From Acidimicrobiales bacterium (GTDB taxonomy: Bacteria > Actinomycetota > Acidimicrobiia > Acidimicrobiales > Bog-793), in NCBI GenBank assembly GCA_035294085.1, contig DATGLP010000010.1, positions 1-52,436 of the forward strand: a DNA stretch of 52,436 nt, read 5' to 3'. The notes under the pieces were generated by a model, which saw nothing but the letters and a program-made list of their open reading frames with translations, ran no database searches and was not told the origin of the DNA. The translations under genes were made by a program, and so were the position numbers. Each line of letters opens with the position of its first letter. Positions within the stretch are counted from its first letter, which is position 1. Below are positions 16,942 through 28,238 of the stretch, in pieces.

Positions 16942-16947
16942 AGCCTA
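16942..16947 (-). promoter_or_regulatory. -10 box (TAGGCT) of disA, overlapping the radA stop
   Basis: On the minus strand TAGGCT ends 6 nt before the disA GTG; its first three bases are the radA TAG stop. A separate leaderless disA transcript is therefore possible inside the radA-disA operon. Confidence 0.45.
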
Positions 16948-18303
16948 CCCAGGCGCCGGGGCGCAGCCCGCCGCGGCGATCGCCTCGGCGAGCGTGGCGG
17001 CACGCACGAGCTCGATCGCCCCGCACGGCGCGGGCGTCGACGCCGGCACGACGGCCCGGCAGAAGCCGCGGCGCGCCGCCTCGGCGAGGCGGCGCTGCAC
17101 GTGGGTGACCTGCCGCAGCTCGCCGCCGAGGCCGACCTCCCCGAAGGCGACGAGGTCGCCGCCGAGGACCGCGCCCGCGGCGGCCGAGGCGAGCGCGAGG
17201 GCGAGGGCGAGGTCGACCGCCGGCTCGGCGACGCGCAGGCCGCCGACGACCGACGTGAACACGTCCGCACCCGACAGCGCCACGCCGGCGCGCTGCTCGA
17301 GCACGGCGAGCACGAGGGCGAGGCGCCCCCCCGGCAGACCTCCCGCGACGCGCCGGGGGAGCGCGAGCTGGCTCGGGGTGACGAGCGCCTGCAGCTCGAC
17401 GAGCAGCGGCCGGTGCCCCTCGAGCACCGGGACGACGACGCTGCCCGGCACCGACGGGAGGCGGTCGGCGAGCAGGTGCGCGCTCGGGTCCGCCACGCCC
17501 TCGAGGCCGGCCCCCGTGAGCTCGAACACGCCGACCTCGCCCGCCGGGCCGAAGCGGTGCTTGAGGACGTGGAGCACCCGGAGGGCGTGGTGGCGGTCCC
17601 CCTCGAAGCGCAGGACGGTGTCGACGAGGTGCTCGAGCGCGCGCGGCCCCGCGAGGGCGCCGTCCTTCGTCACGTGGCCGACGAGGATGGTCGCGGTGCC
17701 CGACGCCTTCGCGTGGGCCGCGAGGCGCGCCGCGCACTCGCGCACCTGCGCCACGCTCCCGGCACCCGCCGCCGCGGCGGGATCGGCGACGGTCTGGATC
17801 GAGTCGACGACGAGGAGGTCGGGGCGCAGCTCCTCGGCGACCTCGAGCGCCGCGGCGAGCGAGGTGGTCTCGAGCAGGTGGAGGCCGGCGACCACCGCCC
17901 CGAGGCGCGCCGCCCTGCGACGCACCTGCTCGGCAGACTCCTCCGCGGAGACGATGAGGCAGCGCCGCCCCTGGGCGGCGAGCGCCGCAGCGCCCTGCAG
18001 GAGCAGCGTCGACTTGCCGATCCCCGGCTCGCCGCTCAGCAGGCTCACCGAGCCGGGCACGAGGCCGCCGCCGAGCGCCCGGTCGAGCTCGCCGAGGCCG
18101 GTCGCGTACGGCTCGCCGGCGCCGCACGGGATCGCCTCGATCGGCACCGCCTGCGCCGCGAGACCGACCGCGCGGCGACGGCCGGCGTGCTCGAGGACGA
18201 GCGTCCCCCAGCTCGCGCACTGCGGGCACCGCCCGGACCAGCGGGCGAAGCTCCCGCCGCAGGCGCTGCAGCGGTGCTGCGTCCGGTCGCGCACGCCCGG
18301 CAC
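16945..18303 (-). CDS. radA: DNA repair protein RadA (Sms)
   Basis: Hexameric RecA-like helicase that extends D-loops during recombination. 452 residues. It has an N-terminal zinc finger (CSACGGSFARWSGRCPQC, residues 12-29), Walker A GEPGIGKST at 91-99, and Walker B LLVVDSIQTV. The RadA-specific KNRFG motif appears here as KHRFG, a single change from the consensus. A Lon-like C-terminal domain runs from about residue 290 (LGGDLVAFGEVGLGGELRQV). It is upstream of disA; the gene after it on the other side is the FAD/Fe-S oxidoreductase, separated by a 121-bp gap. Confidence 0.95.
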   Translation of the reverse strand: MPGVRDRTQHRCSACGGSFARWSGRCPQCASWGTLVLEHAGRRRAVGLAAQAVPIEAIPCGAGEPYATGLGELDRALGGGLVPGSVSLLSGEPGIGKSTLLLQGAAALAAQGRRCLIVSAEESAEQVRRRAARLGAVVAGLHLLETTSLAAALEVAEELRPDLLVVDSIQTVADPAAAAGAGSVAQVRECAARLAAHAKASGTATILVGHVTKDGALAGPRALEHLVDTVLRFEGDRHHALRVLHVLKHRFGPAGEVGVFELTGAGLEGVADPSAHLLADRLPSVPGSVVVPVLEGHRPLLVELQALVTPSQLALPRRVAGGLPGGRLALVLAVLEQRAGVALSGADVFTSVVGGLRVAEPAVDLALALALASAAAGAVLGGDLVAFGEVGLGGELRQVTHVQRRLAEAARRGFCRAVVPASTPAPCGAIELVRAATLAEAIAAAGCAPAPG

Positions 18304-18424
18304 CTAGGCGCCCGGCCCGCGTCGAGCGCCGCCTCGGGCGCGCCGAACGCCCAGCCACGACGAGACGTCCTGCACCCGCGCGACGCTACGGCCGAGGTGT
18401 CTCGCCCCCCGACCGGCGCAGCGC

Positions 18425-21319
18425 TCAGCGAGCCGACACGCGCGGAGGGCGGGCGAGGGGCAGGAGGAGCTCGGCGAGGCTCGTCCCCGGCGACGCCGCG
18501 AGCTGCGCCGCCTGCGTGCGGCAGGAGAAGCCGTCGATGACGAGGTGCTCGTCCTCCCCGAGCGAGCGGAGGGCGGGGAGGAACTTGGCGGCCGCGATCT
18601 CGCGAGAGAGGCCGTCGTGCTCGGCCCGGAAGCCGAACGACCCGGCGAGGCCGCAGCACCCCGCGTCGAGGACCTCGACCGAGAAGCCGGCCCGAGCGAG
18701 CAGGCGCCGCTCGGCCTCCATCCCGACCGCGGCGCGCTGGTGGCAGTGGGGGTGGACGACGACTCGGCCGCCGCCGACCGGCGCGTCCGGCGACCAGCCG
18801 ATGGCTTCGAGGTGCTCGGCGAGGGTGCGGGCGCTCGCCGCGAGGCGCGCGGCCCGCTCGTCGTCGGGCAGGAGCTGCACGAGCTCGTCCTTGAACGCGG
18901 CGAGACAGCTCGGCTCGACGACGACGACGGGCAGCGAGGCGGCGAGGTGCCCGTCGAGCACGTCGAGGACCTGGCCGAGCATGCGGCGTGCCAGGCCGAG
19001 CATGCCGACGTCGTAGAGCGGCCGGGCGCAGCAGGCCCAGCGGCGTGGCAGCGCGACCCGCTCGCCTGCCGCCTCGAGGAGCTCGAGCGCCGCCTGGGCG
19101 CGCGCCGGGAGGTAGGCGTCGGAGAAGGTGTCGGGCCACAGCACGACCGTCGGCGAGGCAGCGCGCGCCGCGGCGCGCGCCGCCGGCGAGCGACGGAAGC
19201 TCGTCCGGGCGAAGGCAGGCACGGGGCGCTGCGCCGACAGTCCGGCGAGGCGGCGCAGCGCGCGGCCGGGGAAGGGGTCGGCGAGGAGGGCGTTGGCCGC
19301 CCGGGGGGCGCGCGTCGCCGCCCGGGCGAGGAAGGGGACGAGGCCGAGCGCGTACGCGGCGCGCGGGCGCAGCCGGCCGGCGTAGTAGTGGGAGAGGAAC
19401 TCCGCCTTGTAGGCCGCCATGTCGACGTGCGTCGGGCAGTCGACGGCGCAGCCCTTGCACGACAGGCACAGCTCGAGCGCCGCGCGCACGTCCTCGTTGC
19501 GCCACGTCTCCGGGGTGACCTCCCCCTGGAAGAGTTCGGCGAGCAGCTTGGCGCGCCCTCTCGTCGAGTGGAGCTCGTCACGGGTGGCGCGGTACGAGGG
19601 GCACATCACGCCGACGTCGTCGCGCCGGCAGCGCCCGACGCCCACGCAGCGCTCCACCGCGAGCTGGAGGCTGCCGCCGTCGCTGGCGAAGGCGAAGTGC
19701 GTCGGGCGCAGCCGCGCCGCTCGGTAGGAGGCGCCGTAGCGCAGGTCGGCGTCGAGGGGGTTGGCGTCGACGAGCTTGCCCGGGTTCATGCGGCCGTCGG
19801 GGTCGAAGGCCGCCTTGAGGCGGCGGAAGGCGACGAGGAGCTCGGGTCCGAACATCTTCCCGAGCAGCTCGCCGCGGGCCTGGCCGTCCCCGTGCTCGCC
19901 CGACAGCGAGCCGCCGAGCTCGACGCAGAGGTCCGCGGCGCGCTCGACGTAGGCGCGAAAGCGCGCCCGGCCCTCGGGCGAGCGGAAGTCGAAGTCGTTG
20001 CGGGTGTGGGCGCAGCCCTGACCGAAGTGCCCGTACCACATCCCGGTGTAGCCGAACTCCTCCCACAGGGCGCGGATCCCGCGCAGGTAGGCGCCGAGCC
20101 GCTCGGGCGCCACCGCGGCGTCCTCCCAGCCCTCGTGGTTCGGCGGCGCCCCCGGGGGGTGAGCCGCGGCGGCGAGCGCCGAGTCCCGGACGCGCCAGAC
20201 CGCGGCCTGCTCGCCGGCGTCGCGGTAGGCGGTGGCGACCGCGCCCTCGGGGAGGTCGGCGAGCAGGTCGGCGAGGCGGCCGTCGGCCTCGTCGGGGTCG
20301 TCGGCGCCGACCTCGGCGAGCAGCCAGCCTCGCCCCTCGGGCAGCAGCTCGAGCTCGGCGAGGTTGAGGCGCAGCGCCCGCATCTGGCGCACGAGGATCT
20401 CGTCGAGGCCCTCCAGCCCGAGCAGCTGGTGCCGAAGGAGGTGCGGCACGGCGTCCGCCGCCTCGTAGACGTCGGGGAAGCCGAGCACGACGAGGCGGCG
20501 CAGGCGCGGGCTCGCGACGAGGCGCAGCGTCGCGCCGAGCACGACGACGAGGGTCGACTCGGAGCCGACGAGGGCCCGCGCGACGTGCGGCCCGCGCTCG
20601 GGCAGGAGCTCGTCGAGGTTGTAGCCGGACACGCGGCGCGGGATGTCCGGGTAGCGGGCGCGCACGAGGTCGCCGTAGTCGGCGGCGATCGAGCGCAGCG
20701 TGCCGTAGATGCGGCCGGTCTCGCCCGGCGCGCTGGCCAGCTCGTCGAGCTGTGCCGACGTGAGCGACCCGACGTCGAGGAGCGTGCCGCCGTAGGTGAG
20801 GACACGGAGGCGCTCGACGTTGTCGACGGTCTTGCCCGCGTACAGGGCGTGCGTGCCGCACGAGTTGTTCCCGATCATCCCGCCGATCGTGCACCAGGCG
20901 TGCGTCGCCGGGTCGGGACCGAAGGTGAGGCCGTGCGGGGCGGCGGCCGCGCGCAGGTCGTCGAGGACGACGCCGGGCTCGACGACGGCGATACGGCGGT
21001 CGGGGTCGAGCTCGAGGATGCGGTTCATGTGCCGGCTCAGGTCGAGGACGACCGCGACGTTGCACGCCTGGCCCGCGAGGCTCGTGCCCGCCCCGCGGGC
21101 GAGGACGGGGACGCCGAACTCCCGGCACAGCGCGACCGCCTCGACGACGTCGGCCACGTCGCGGGGGAAGACGACGCCGAGAGGCACCTGGCGGTAGTTC
21201 GAGGAGTCGGTGGCGAAGACCGCGCGGGTGGCGGCGTCGAAGCAGACCTCGCCGCGCACGGCCGCGGCGAGCGCACGCGAGAGGGCGGCGCCTGCTCCCG
21301 CCTGCGCGCGCCGGCTCAC
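18425..21319 (-). CDS. FAD-linked oxidase fused to Fe-S oxidoreductase (D-2-hydroxyacid dehydrogenase type)
   Basis: 964 residues, GTG start. Order: FAD-binding PCMH domain (VPVLARGAGTSLAGQACNVA, FGPDPATHAWCTIGGMIGNN, CGTHALYAGKTVDNVERL); FAD-oxidase C-terminal domain to about 530 (MWYGHFGQGCAHTRNDFDFR, GSLSGEHGDGQARGELLGKM); 4Fe-4S ferredoxin domain (CVGVGRCRRDDVGVMCPSY and CLSCKGCAVDCPTHVDM); and two CCG cysteine domains (RRWACCARPLYDVGML and DAGCCGLAGSFGFRAEHDGL). This architecture is known from D-lactate and D-2-hydroxyglutarate dehydrogenases that pass electrons to the quinone pool or another carrier at the inner membrane face. The substrate is not decidable here. It appears monocistronic. 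Confidence 0.88.
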   Translation of the reverse strand: MSRRAQAGAGAALSRALAAAVRGEVCFDAATRAVFATDSSNYRQVPLGVVFPRDVADVVEAVALCREFGVPVLARGAGTSLAGQACNVAVVLDLSRHMNRILELDPDRRIAVVEPGVVLDDLRAAAAPHGLTFGPDPATHAWCTIGGMIGNNSCGTHALYAGKTVDNVERLRVLTYGGTLLDVGSLTSAQLDELASAPGETGRIYGTLRSIAADYGDLVRARYPDIPRRVSGYNLDELLPERGPHVARALVGSESTLVVVLGATLRLVASPRLRRLVVLGFPDVYEAADAVPHLLRHQLLGLEGLDEILVRQMRALRLNLAELELLPEGRGWLLAEVGADDPDEADGRLADLLADLPEGAVATAYRDAGEQAAVWRVRDSALAAAAHPPGAPPNHEGWEDAAVAPERLGAYLRGIRALWEEFGYTGMWYGHFGQGCAHTRNDFDFRSPEGRARFRAYVERAADLCVELGGSLSGEHGDGQARGELLGKMFGPELLVAFRRLKAAFDPDGRMNPGKLVDANPLDADLRYGASYRAARLRPTHFAFASDGGSLQLAVERCVGVGRCRRDDVGVMCPSYRATRDELHSTRGRAKLLAELFQGEVTPETWRNEDVRAALELCLSCKGCAVDCPTHVDMAAYKAEFLSHYYAGRLRPRAAYALGLVPFLARAATRAPRAANALLADPFPGRALRRLAGLSAQRPVPAFARTSFRRSPAARAAARAASPTVVLWPDTFSDAYLPARAQAALELLEAAGERVALPRRWACCARPLYDVGMLGLARRMLGQVLDVLDGHLAASLPVVVVEPSCLAAFKDELVQLLPDDERAARLAASARTLAEHLEAIGWSPDAPVGGGRVVVHPHCHQRAAVGMEAERRLLARAGFSVEVLDAGCCGLAGSFGFRAEHDGLSREIAAAKFLPALRSLGEDEHLVIDGFSCRTQAAQLAASPGTSLAELLLPLARPPRVSAR

Positions 21320-21552
21320 CGGAGCGCGCCCTGCGCCTCGTCGGGACGGGCACGCACCCGACGGGCCGTCCCATCGCGCACGTCCGGCATGCCGGCGAGG
21401 ATAGGCGATGGGCTCGCGCGCACCGGGCCCCTGCGCGCCCTAGGGGGAGGGGCAGGCGTCAGGGGCCCGGGCACCCGCGAAACCACCGGCGGGCAGCCCT
21501 CACTCCTCGAGCCGTACACGCGCCCGACGATCCTCTCGCGGGCGCTCGTCGC
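21320..21552. other. Gap between clpC and the FAD oxidase
   Basis: 233 bp between two genes on the same strand. No frame looks coding, and no clear terminator or promoter was found. Confidence 0.4.
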
Positions 21553-24042
<2,490 letters not shown>

Positions 24043-24156
24043 CGCCTGCTCCCTCACGCGCCTGCGATGCGACGCAGTCTATCGGCCGGGCGCCCTCCAC
24101 CGGCTGTCGCTCGGGCCCGGCGAGGGCCTCGTTGTCGGGACGTCCGGCGCGTGGCC

Positions 24157-24162
24157 TATGGT
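24157..24162 (+). promoter_or_regulatory. -10 box (TATGGT) of the prenyl synthase gene
   Basis: TATGGT ends 8 nt before the GTG at 24171; TTGTCG at 24132-24137 could serve as -35 with 19 bp spacing. This decides for the GTG over upstream in-frame starts. Confidence 0.5.
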
Positions 24163-24170
24163 GCGTAGCA

Positions 24171-25163
24171 GTGAACGCGCCGGAGCGCTTCGCGCTTCCC
24201 GTCGACGACGCCGACCTCGAGCGGCTCGAGGAGACGCTGCGGCGCGTCGTCATCCAGGACGACCCCTTCCTCGACGAGATCGCCACGCACCTCATCTCGG
24301 CGGGAGGCAAGCGCCTGCGCCCGGCCCTCGCCATCGCGGCCGCGCGCCTGCGCGGCGAGGCGGGCGAGGACACCCTGCTCGGCGGCGTCGCCGTCGAGCT
24401 CGTCCACCTCGCCTCGCTCTACCACGACGACGTCATGGACGAGGCCGTGCGCCGCCGCAACGTCGTCAGCGTGAACGCCCGCTGGGGCAACCTCCTCGCC
24501 GTCGTGGTGGGCGACTTCCTCCTCGCGCGTTCCGCGGAGATCGCCGCGTCGCTGGGGACCGAGGTCGCCGGCCTGCTGGCGACCACGCTCGCTCGCCTGT
24601 GCGCCGGGCAGGTGGCCGAGGTGCGCGCCGCCTACCGCCTCGACCGCAGCGAAGCCGAGTACCTCCAGGCGATCTCCGACAAGACCGGCGCGCTCATGGG
24701 CACCGCCTGTCGCATCGGCGGGATCACGGCCGGGCTGCGCCCGGACCAGCTGCACGCCCTCACCACCTTCGGCGAGTGCCTCGGCATGGTCTTCCAGATC
24801 CGCGACGACGTCTTCGACGTCGTCGCGACCGAGGGCGAGCTCGGCAAGCCGCCCGGCCAGGACCTCGCCGAGGGCGTCTACACCCTGCCCGTGCAGCGAG
24901 CGCTTCGCGACCCGGCCGTCGGGGCCGAGCTGCGCGAGCTGCTCGGCACGCCGCTGTCGGCCGACGAGCTCGGCACCGCTCGGGCGCTCGTCGCGGCGTC
25001 GGTCGGGATCTCCGCCGCGGCAGCCGTGGCCCGCCGCTACGCCGACGAGGCCTGCGACGCCATCCGGCTCCTCGGCAGCGGTCCGGTGCCCGAGGGACTC
25101 GAGCAGCTGACGCTCGGCCTGCTCGAGGACCTCGAGCGCTCGACGCGCGCCCTCGCCAGCTGA
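24171..25163 (+). CDS. Polyprenyl diphosphate synthase
   Basis: Trans-type prenyltransferase that adds isopentenyl diphosphate units to an allylic primer. 330 residues from the GTG. It has GGKRLRPALAIAAARL, the first aspartate-rich motif LASLYHDDVMDEAVRRRN (DDxxD near residue 86), KTGALMGTACRIGG, and the second motif FQIRDDVFDVVATEGELGKP. The sequence most resembles long-chain (octaprenyl or similar) synthases that make the menaquinone side chain; product length cannot be read directly. The MEP genes ispD/ispF in this window supply its substrates. It is convergent with the small membrane-protein pair. Confidence 0.92.
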   Translation: MNAPERFALPVDDADLERLEETLRRVVIQDDPFLDEIATHLISAGGKRLRPALAIAAARLRGEAGEDTLLGGVAVELVHLASLYHDDVMDEAVRRRNVVSVNARWGNLLAVVVGDFLLARSAEIAASLGTEVAGLLATTLARLCAGQVAEVRAAYRLDRSEAEYLQAISDKTGALMGTACRIGGITAGLRPDQLHALTTFGECLGMVFQIRDDVFDVVATEGELGKPPGQDLAEGVYTLPVQRALRDPAVGAELRELLGTPLSADELGTARALVAASVGISAAAAVARRYADEACDAIRLLGSGPVPEGLEQLTLGLLEDLERSTRALAS

Positions 25164-25181
25164 GACCGCCGGGCACGCCCC

Positions 25182-25520
25182 CTAGCGCCGCGGCACAGCG
25201 CCCTCGGGCGCCGACGGTGCGCCGAGGCCTGCGAGCGCGCGGGCGCGGACCCAGCGCTCGACGAAGAAGGCGAGGAAGGGCAGCAGCCCCGACGCCGCGA
25301 TGGCGAGGAGGTAGCCGAGGCCGAGGCGTGCGCGCCGCGTCACGTCGTAGCCGACGACGAGGTAGACGAGGTAGCACACGCCGTGGATCGGCCCGACGAC
25401 GGCGACGACACCGGGCCGTCCGGCCGCGTACTGCAGCGGCACGCCGACCAGGACGAGGACGATGAGCAGCGTCCCGACGACGTAGGCCATCGCCCGAAGG
25501 CGCGCCAGCGCCGCGCTCAC
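25182..25520 (-). CDS. DUF3817-type small integral membrane protein
   Basis: 112 residues from a GTG whose codon overlaps the stop of the preceding gene. Three hydrophobic segments: MAYVVGTLLIVLVLVGVPLQ (11-30), VVAVVGPIHGVCYLVYLVVG (38-57, with the HGxxYLxY signature of DUF3817), and LGLGYLLAIAASGLLPFLAF (67-86), followed by an FVERW motif and a polar tail. DUF3817 proteins are widespread in actinobacteria and have no established function. It is coupled to the neighbouring membrane protein, and both lie downstream of lysS. Confidence 0.8.
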   Translation of the reverse strand: MSAALARLRAMAYVVGTLLIVLVLVGVPLQYAAGRPGVVAVVGPIHGVCYLVYLVVGYDVTRRARLGLGYLLAIAASGLLPFLAFFVERWVRARALAGLGAPSAPEGAVPRR

Positions 25521-25897
25521 CGTCGGCCCGCCGCGTCCCGCCGGGCGAGCTCGGCGAGGTAGTCGTTGTAGGCCGCGAGCGCCGCGTCCTCCTCCTCCGG
25601 GCGGCGCTCGAGCGCCCCGAGACCGGGGCGGTCCGGCGCGGCGCGCAGCCGCCGCAGCGCCCGAGCGCCGGTCGCCTCGGGGTCGTCGTGGACGAGGTTC
25701 CACCACACGACGACGCCGAACACGGCGAACAGCGGCCACTCGACCGAGTAGAGGTAGCCGAGCCGGTCGCCCGCCAGGGCCACGGTCACCTGCCACCACA
25801 TCGCCACGAGGCAGCCGGGCACCCACACCACGAGCGCGAGCGAGCCGAGGAGCGCCCGCCTCGTGCGGTAGCGGGACGGGAGCCTTCCAGTCGACAC
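25517..25897 (-). CDS. Two-helix membrane protein of unknown function
   Basis: 126 residues, ATG start. There are two strongly hydrophobic segments, LLGSLALVVWVPGCLVAMWW (about 16-35) and LYSVEWPLFAVFGVVVWWNL (about 49-68), then a charged cytoplasmic tail of about 55 residues ending AAYNDYLAELARRDAAGRR. Similar short proteins with an NDYLAxLA tail occur next to DUF3817 genes in related actinobacteria as I recall, but no function is known. The 4-bp overlap with the DUF3817 gene suggests the two act together. Confidence 0.75.
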   Translation of the reverse strand: MSTGRLPSRYRTRRALLGSLALVVWVPGCLVAMWWQVTVALAGDRLGYLYSVEWPLFAVFGVVVWWNLVHDDPEATGARALRRLRAAPDRPGLGALERRPEEEDAALAAYNDYLAELARRDAAGRR

Positions 25898-25933
25898 CGA
25901 CGCGAGCGTAGGGCGCGACGGCGCCCGACGCGC

Positions 25934-27349
25934 TCAGCCTCGCGACTCGGGCCGCAGCGCCGGGAAGAGGATCACCTCGCGGATGTTCGCCCGGTCGGCG
26001 AGCAGCATCACGAGGCGGTCGACGCCGAGCCCGATGCCACCCGTCGGCGGCATGCCGTGCTCGAGGGCCCGCAGGAAGTCCTCGTCGAGCGCCATGGCCT
26101 CCTCGTCGCCGGCCGCCCGGCGCGCGGCCTGCGCCAGGAGGCGGGCGCGCTGGTCGTCCGGGTCGACGAGCTCGCTGTAGGCCTCGGCGACCTCGCGCCC
26201 CGCGACCACCGACGTCAGCCGCTCGGCGAGCGCGCCGTCGCGCCGGTGGCGGCGCGCGAGCGGCGAGACCTCCGCCGGGTAGTCGAGGACGTGGACGGGC
26301 TCCCACAGCGCCTGCTCGGTCGTCTTCTCGTAGATCTCGGCGAGGACCTGGCCCGCTCCCCAGCCCGGCTGGACCTCGACGCCGAGGCGCGCGGCCGCCG
26401 CGGCGAGGGCGTCGCGGCCCAGCTCGAGGCGGCACTCGACGCCCGTCACCTCGGCCACCGCCTCGGCCAGGGTCACGCGCCGCCACGGCGGGGTGAGGTC
26501 GAGGGGGCGACCCTGGTGCGTGAGGTGCAGCGTGCCGAGGACCTCGAGGGCCACCGAGGAGACGAGGCCCTCGACGAGGCCCGCCATGTCGAGGTAGTCG
26601 GCGTAGGCCTGGTAGGCCTCGAGCATCGTGAACTCGGGGTTGTGCCGAGGCGAGAGCCCCTCGTTGCGGAAGTCCTTGCCGAGCTCGAAGACGCGCTCGA
26701 AGCCGCCGACGACGAGGCGCTTCAGGTAGAGCTCGGTGGCGATGCGCAGGTAGTAGTCGGCGTGCATCGCGTGGTAGTGCGTGACGAAGGGCCGGGCGTT
26801 CGCGCCGCCGGGGACGGGCTGGAGGACGGGCGTCTCGACCTCGACGAAGCCGCGCGCCTCGAGGTGCCGGCGCAGCGCCGAGACGGCGCGCGAGCGCAGG
26901 AGGAACACCTCGCGCACCCCCTCGTTCGCCCACAGGTCCACCTCGCGCTGGCGGTGGCGGACCTCCACGTCGTGGACGCCCCGCCACTTGTCGCCGAAGC
27001 CGCGGCGGGCCTTCGCGAGCAGCGTGAAGCGCTCGACCCGCACCGACAGCTCCCCCCGCTTCGTGCGCACGACCTCGCCGCTCGCGCCGACCCAGTCGCC
27101 GAGCGCGAGCCGGCTGAAGCCCTCGAAGTCCTCCGTCGTCGCCTCGAGCGCGAAGAGCTGGATCGAGCCGGTCCAGTCCCGCAGGTCGGCGAAGGCGAGG
27201 CGCCCCTGGGGGCGGTGCCGCATGACGCGACCCGCGACGGCGACGACCTCGCCGGAGGATCCGCCCGCGGCGAGGCCGGCGTGGCGCGCCACGACGGCGG
27301 CCGTCGCCTGCGTCCCGGGGAAGCGGTAGGGGGGCTCGGGGGTGCTCAC
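25934..27349 (-). CDS. lysS: Lysyl-tRNA synthetase, class II
   Basis: Charges tRNA-Lys with lysine. 471 residues, a compact class II LysRS. The OB-fold anticodon-binding domain spans about 35-130 (VVAVAGRVMRHRPQGRLAFA). Class II motif 1 is in VSALRRHLEARGFVEVETPV, motif 2 in VFELGKDFRNEGLSPRHNPE followed by FTMLEAYQAYADY, and motif 3 in GGIGLGVDRLVMLLADRANI. The GTG start overlaps the coaX stop by 4 bp. All active-site blocks look intact. No second synthetase is in the window. Confidence 0.97.
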   Translation of the reverse strand: MSTPEPPYRFPGTQATAAVVARHAGLAAGGSSGEVVAVAGRVMRHRPQGRLAFADLRDWTGSIQLFALEATTEDFEGFSRLALGDWVGASGEVVRTKRGELSVRVERFTLLAKARRGFGDKWRGVHDVEVRHRQREVDLWANEGVREVFLLRSRAVSALRRHLEARGFVEVETPVLQPVPGGANARPFVTHYHAMHADYYLRIATELYLKRLVVGGFERVFELGKDFRNEGLSPRHNPEFTMLEAYQAYADYLDMAGLVEGLVSSVALEVLGTLHLTHQGRPLDLTPPWRRVTLAEAVAEVTGVECRLELGRDALAAAAARLGVEVQPGWGAGQVLAEIYEKTTEQALWEPVHVLDYPAEVSPLARRHRRDGALAERLTSVVAGREVAEAYSELVDPDDQRARLLAQAARRAAGDEEAMALDEDFLRALEHGMPPTGGIGLGVDRLVMLLADRANIREVILFPALRPESRG

Positions 27350-28185
27350 CGCCCCTCGCCGACGTTGCGGGCGAAGAGCAGGCGCAGGCCGTGCAGCGTG
27401 AGCCAGGGCTCGACGTGGCGCACGGCTCGGCAGTGCGGCGCGATGAGGTCGGCGAGGCCGCCGGTCGCCACGACCGTGGCAGCGCCCAGCTCAGCGAGGA
27501 GGCGGGCGCACAGGCCGTCGACGAGCGCGGCGTGCCCGTAGACGGCGCCGACCTGCATCGACTGGACGGTCGAGCGGCCGATCACGTGCTCGGGGGCGCT
27601 GAGGGCGACGCGCGGGAGCGCGGCGGCGTGGGCGAAGAGCGCGTCCATCGAGATCTCGAGGCCGGGCGCGATCGCCCCGCCGAGGTACTCGCCGTCGGCG
27701 GAGATGGCGTCGAAGGTCGTCGCGGTGCCGAGGTCGACGACGACCGCCGGACCGCCGAAGAGGTCGACGGCCCCGACGGCGTTCACGATCCGGTCGGCGC
27801 CGACCTCGCGCGGGTTGTCGTAGAGGATCGCCATGCCCGTCTTGATGCCGGGCTCGACGACGACGAGGGGGACGTCGAGCCAGCGCCGGACCATCTCCCG
27901 CAGCGCGGCGGTCACGGCCGGCACCGACGAGGCGCACACGATCCCCTCGATGCGCCCGCCGCCTGCCCGGGCCGCGCCGGGCGCCAGCGCGATGCCGGCG
28001 AGGCCGAGGAGCTCGGAGAGCAGGAGCGCGTGCTCGTCGGCCGTCCGCTCGGCGAGCGTCGAGACCCGCCAGCTGCGGCGGAGCCCGGTGATCTCGCCCG
28101 GCCGGCGTCCGGCGGCCGACGGCACCGGCGGGTCGAAGACGCCGACCACGGTCTGGGTGTTGCCGACGTCGAGGGCGAGGAGCAT
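27346..28185 (-). CDS. coaX: Type III pantothenate kinase
   Basis: First step of CoA synthesis: phosphorylates pantothenate with ATP; ASKHA fold, insensitive to CoA feedback. I take the second ATG (28185), giving 279 residues beginning MLLALDVGNTQTVVGVFD, the family's usual N-terminus with the phosphate-1 motif DVGNT. Other landmarks are the KTGMAILYDNPREVGADRIV pantothenate-binding block, VVDLGTATTFDAIS (phosphate-2), YLGGAIAPGLEISMDALF, and VVATGGLADL. Together with panC upstream it links pantothenate supply to CoA. A TAGACC sequence 6 nt before this ATG may be its -10 box; its last base departs from TANNNT. Confidence 0.95.
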   Translation of the reverse strand: MLLALDVGNTQTVVGVFDPPVPSAAGRRPGEITGLRRSWRVSTLAERTADEHALLLSELLGLAGIALAPGAARAGGGRIEGIVCASSVPAVTAALREMVRRWLDVPLVVVEPGIKTGMAILYDNPREVGADRIVNAVGAVDLFGGPAVVVDLGTATTFDAISADGEYLGGAIAPGLEISMDALFAHAAALPRVALSAPEHVIGRSTVQSMQVGAVYGHAALVDGLCARLLAELGAATVVATGGLADLIAPHCRAVRHVEPWLTLHGLRLLFARNVGEGR

Positions 28186-28238
28186 GCCCATGGTCTACCC
28201 GATGGCAGGCAGGCGGCCGAGCGGGAGCCGTGCGTGCG

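Noticed and set aside
18304-18424. Possible regulatory RNA between radA and the FAD oxidase
   Set aside because: 121 bp with no clear stem, promoter or conserved box.
14209-18540. Plus-strand open frame of 1443 codons
   Set aside because: It lies opposite ispF, ispD, carD, disA and radA, and its translation is Arg/Glu/Ala-rich with no family blocks; a GC-rich shadow frame.
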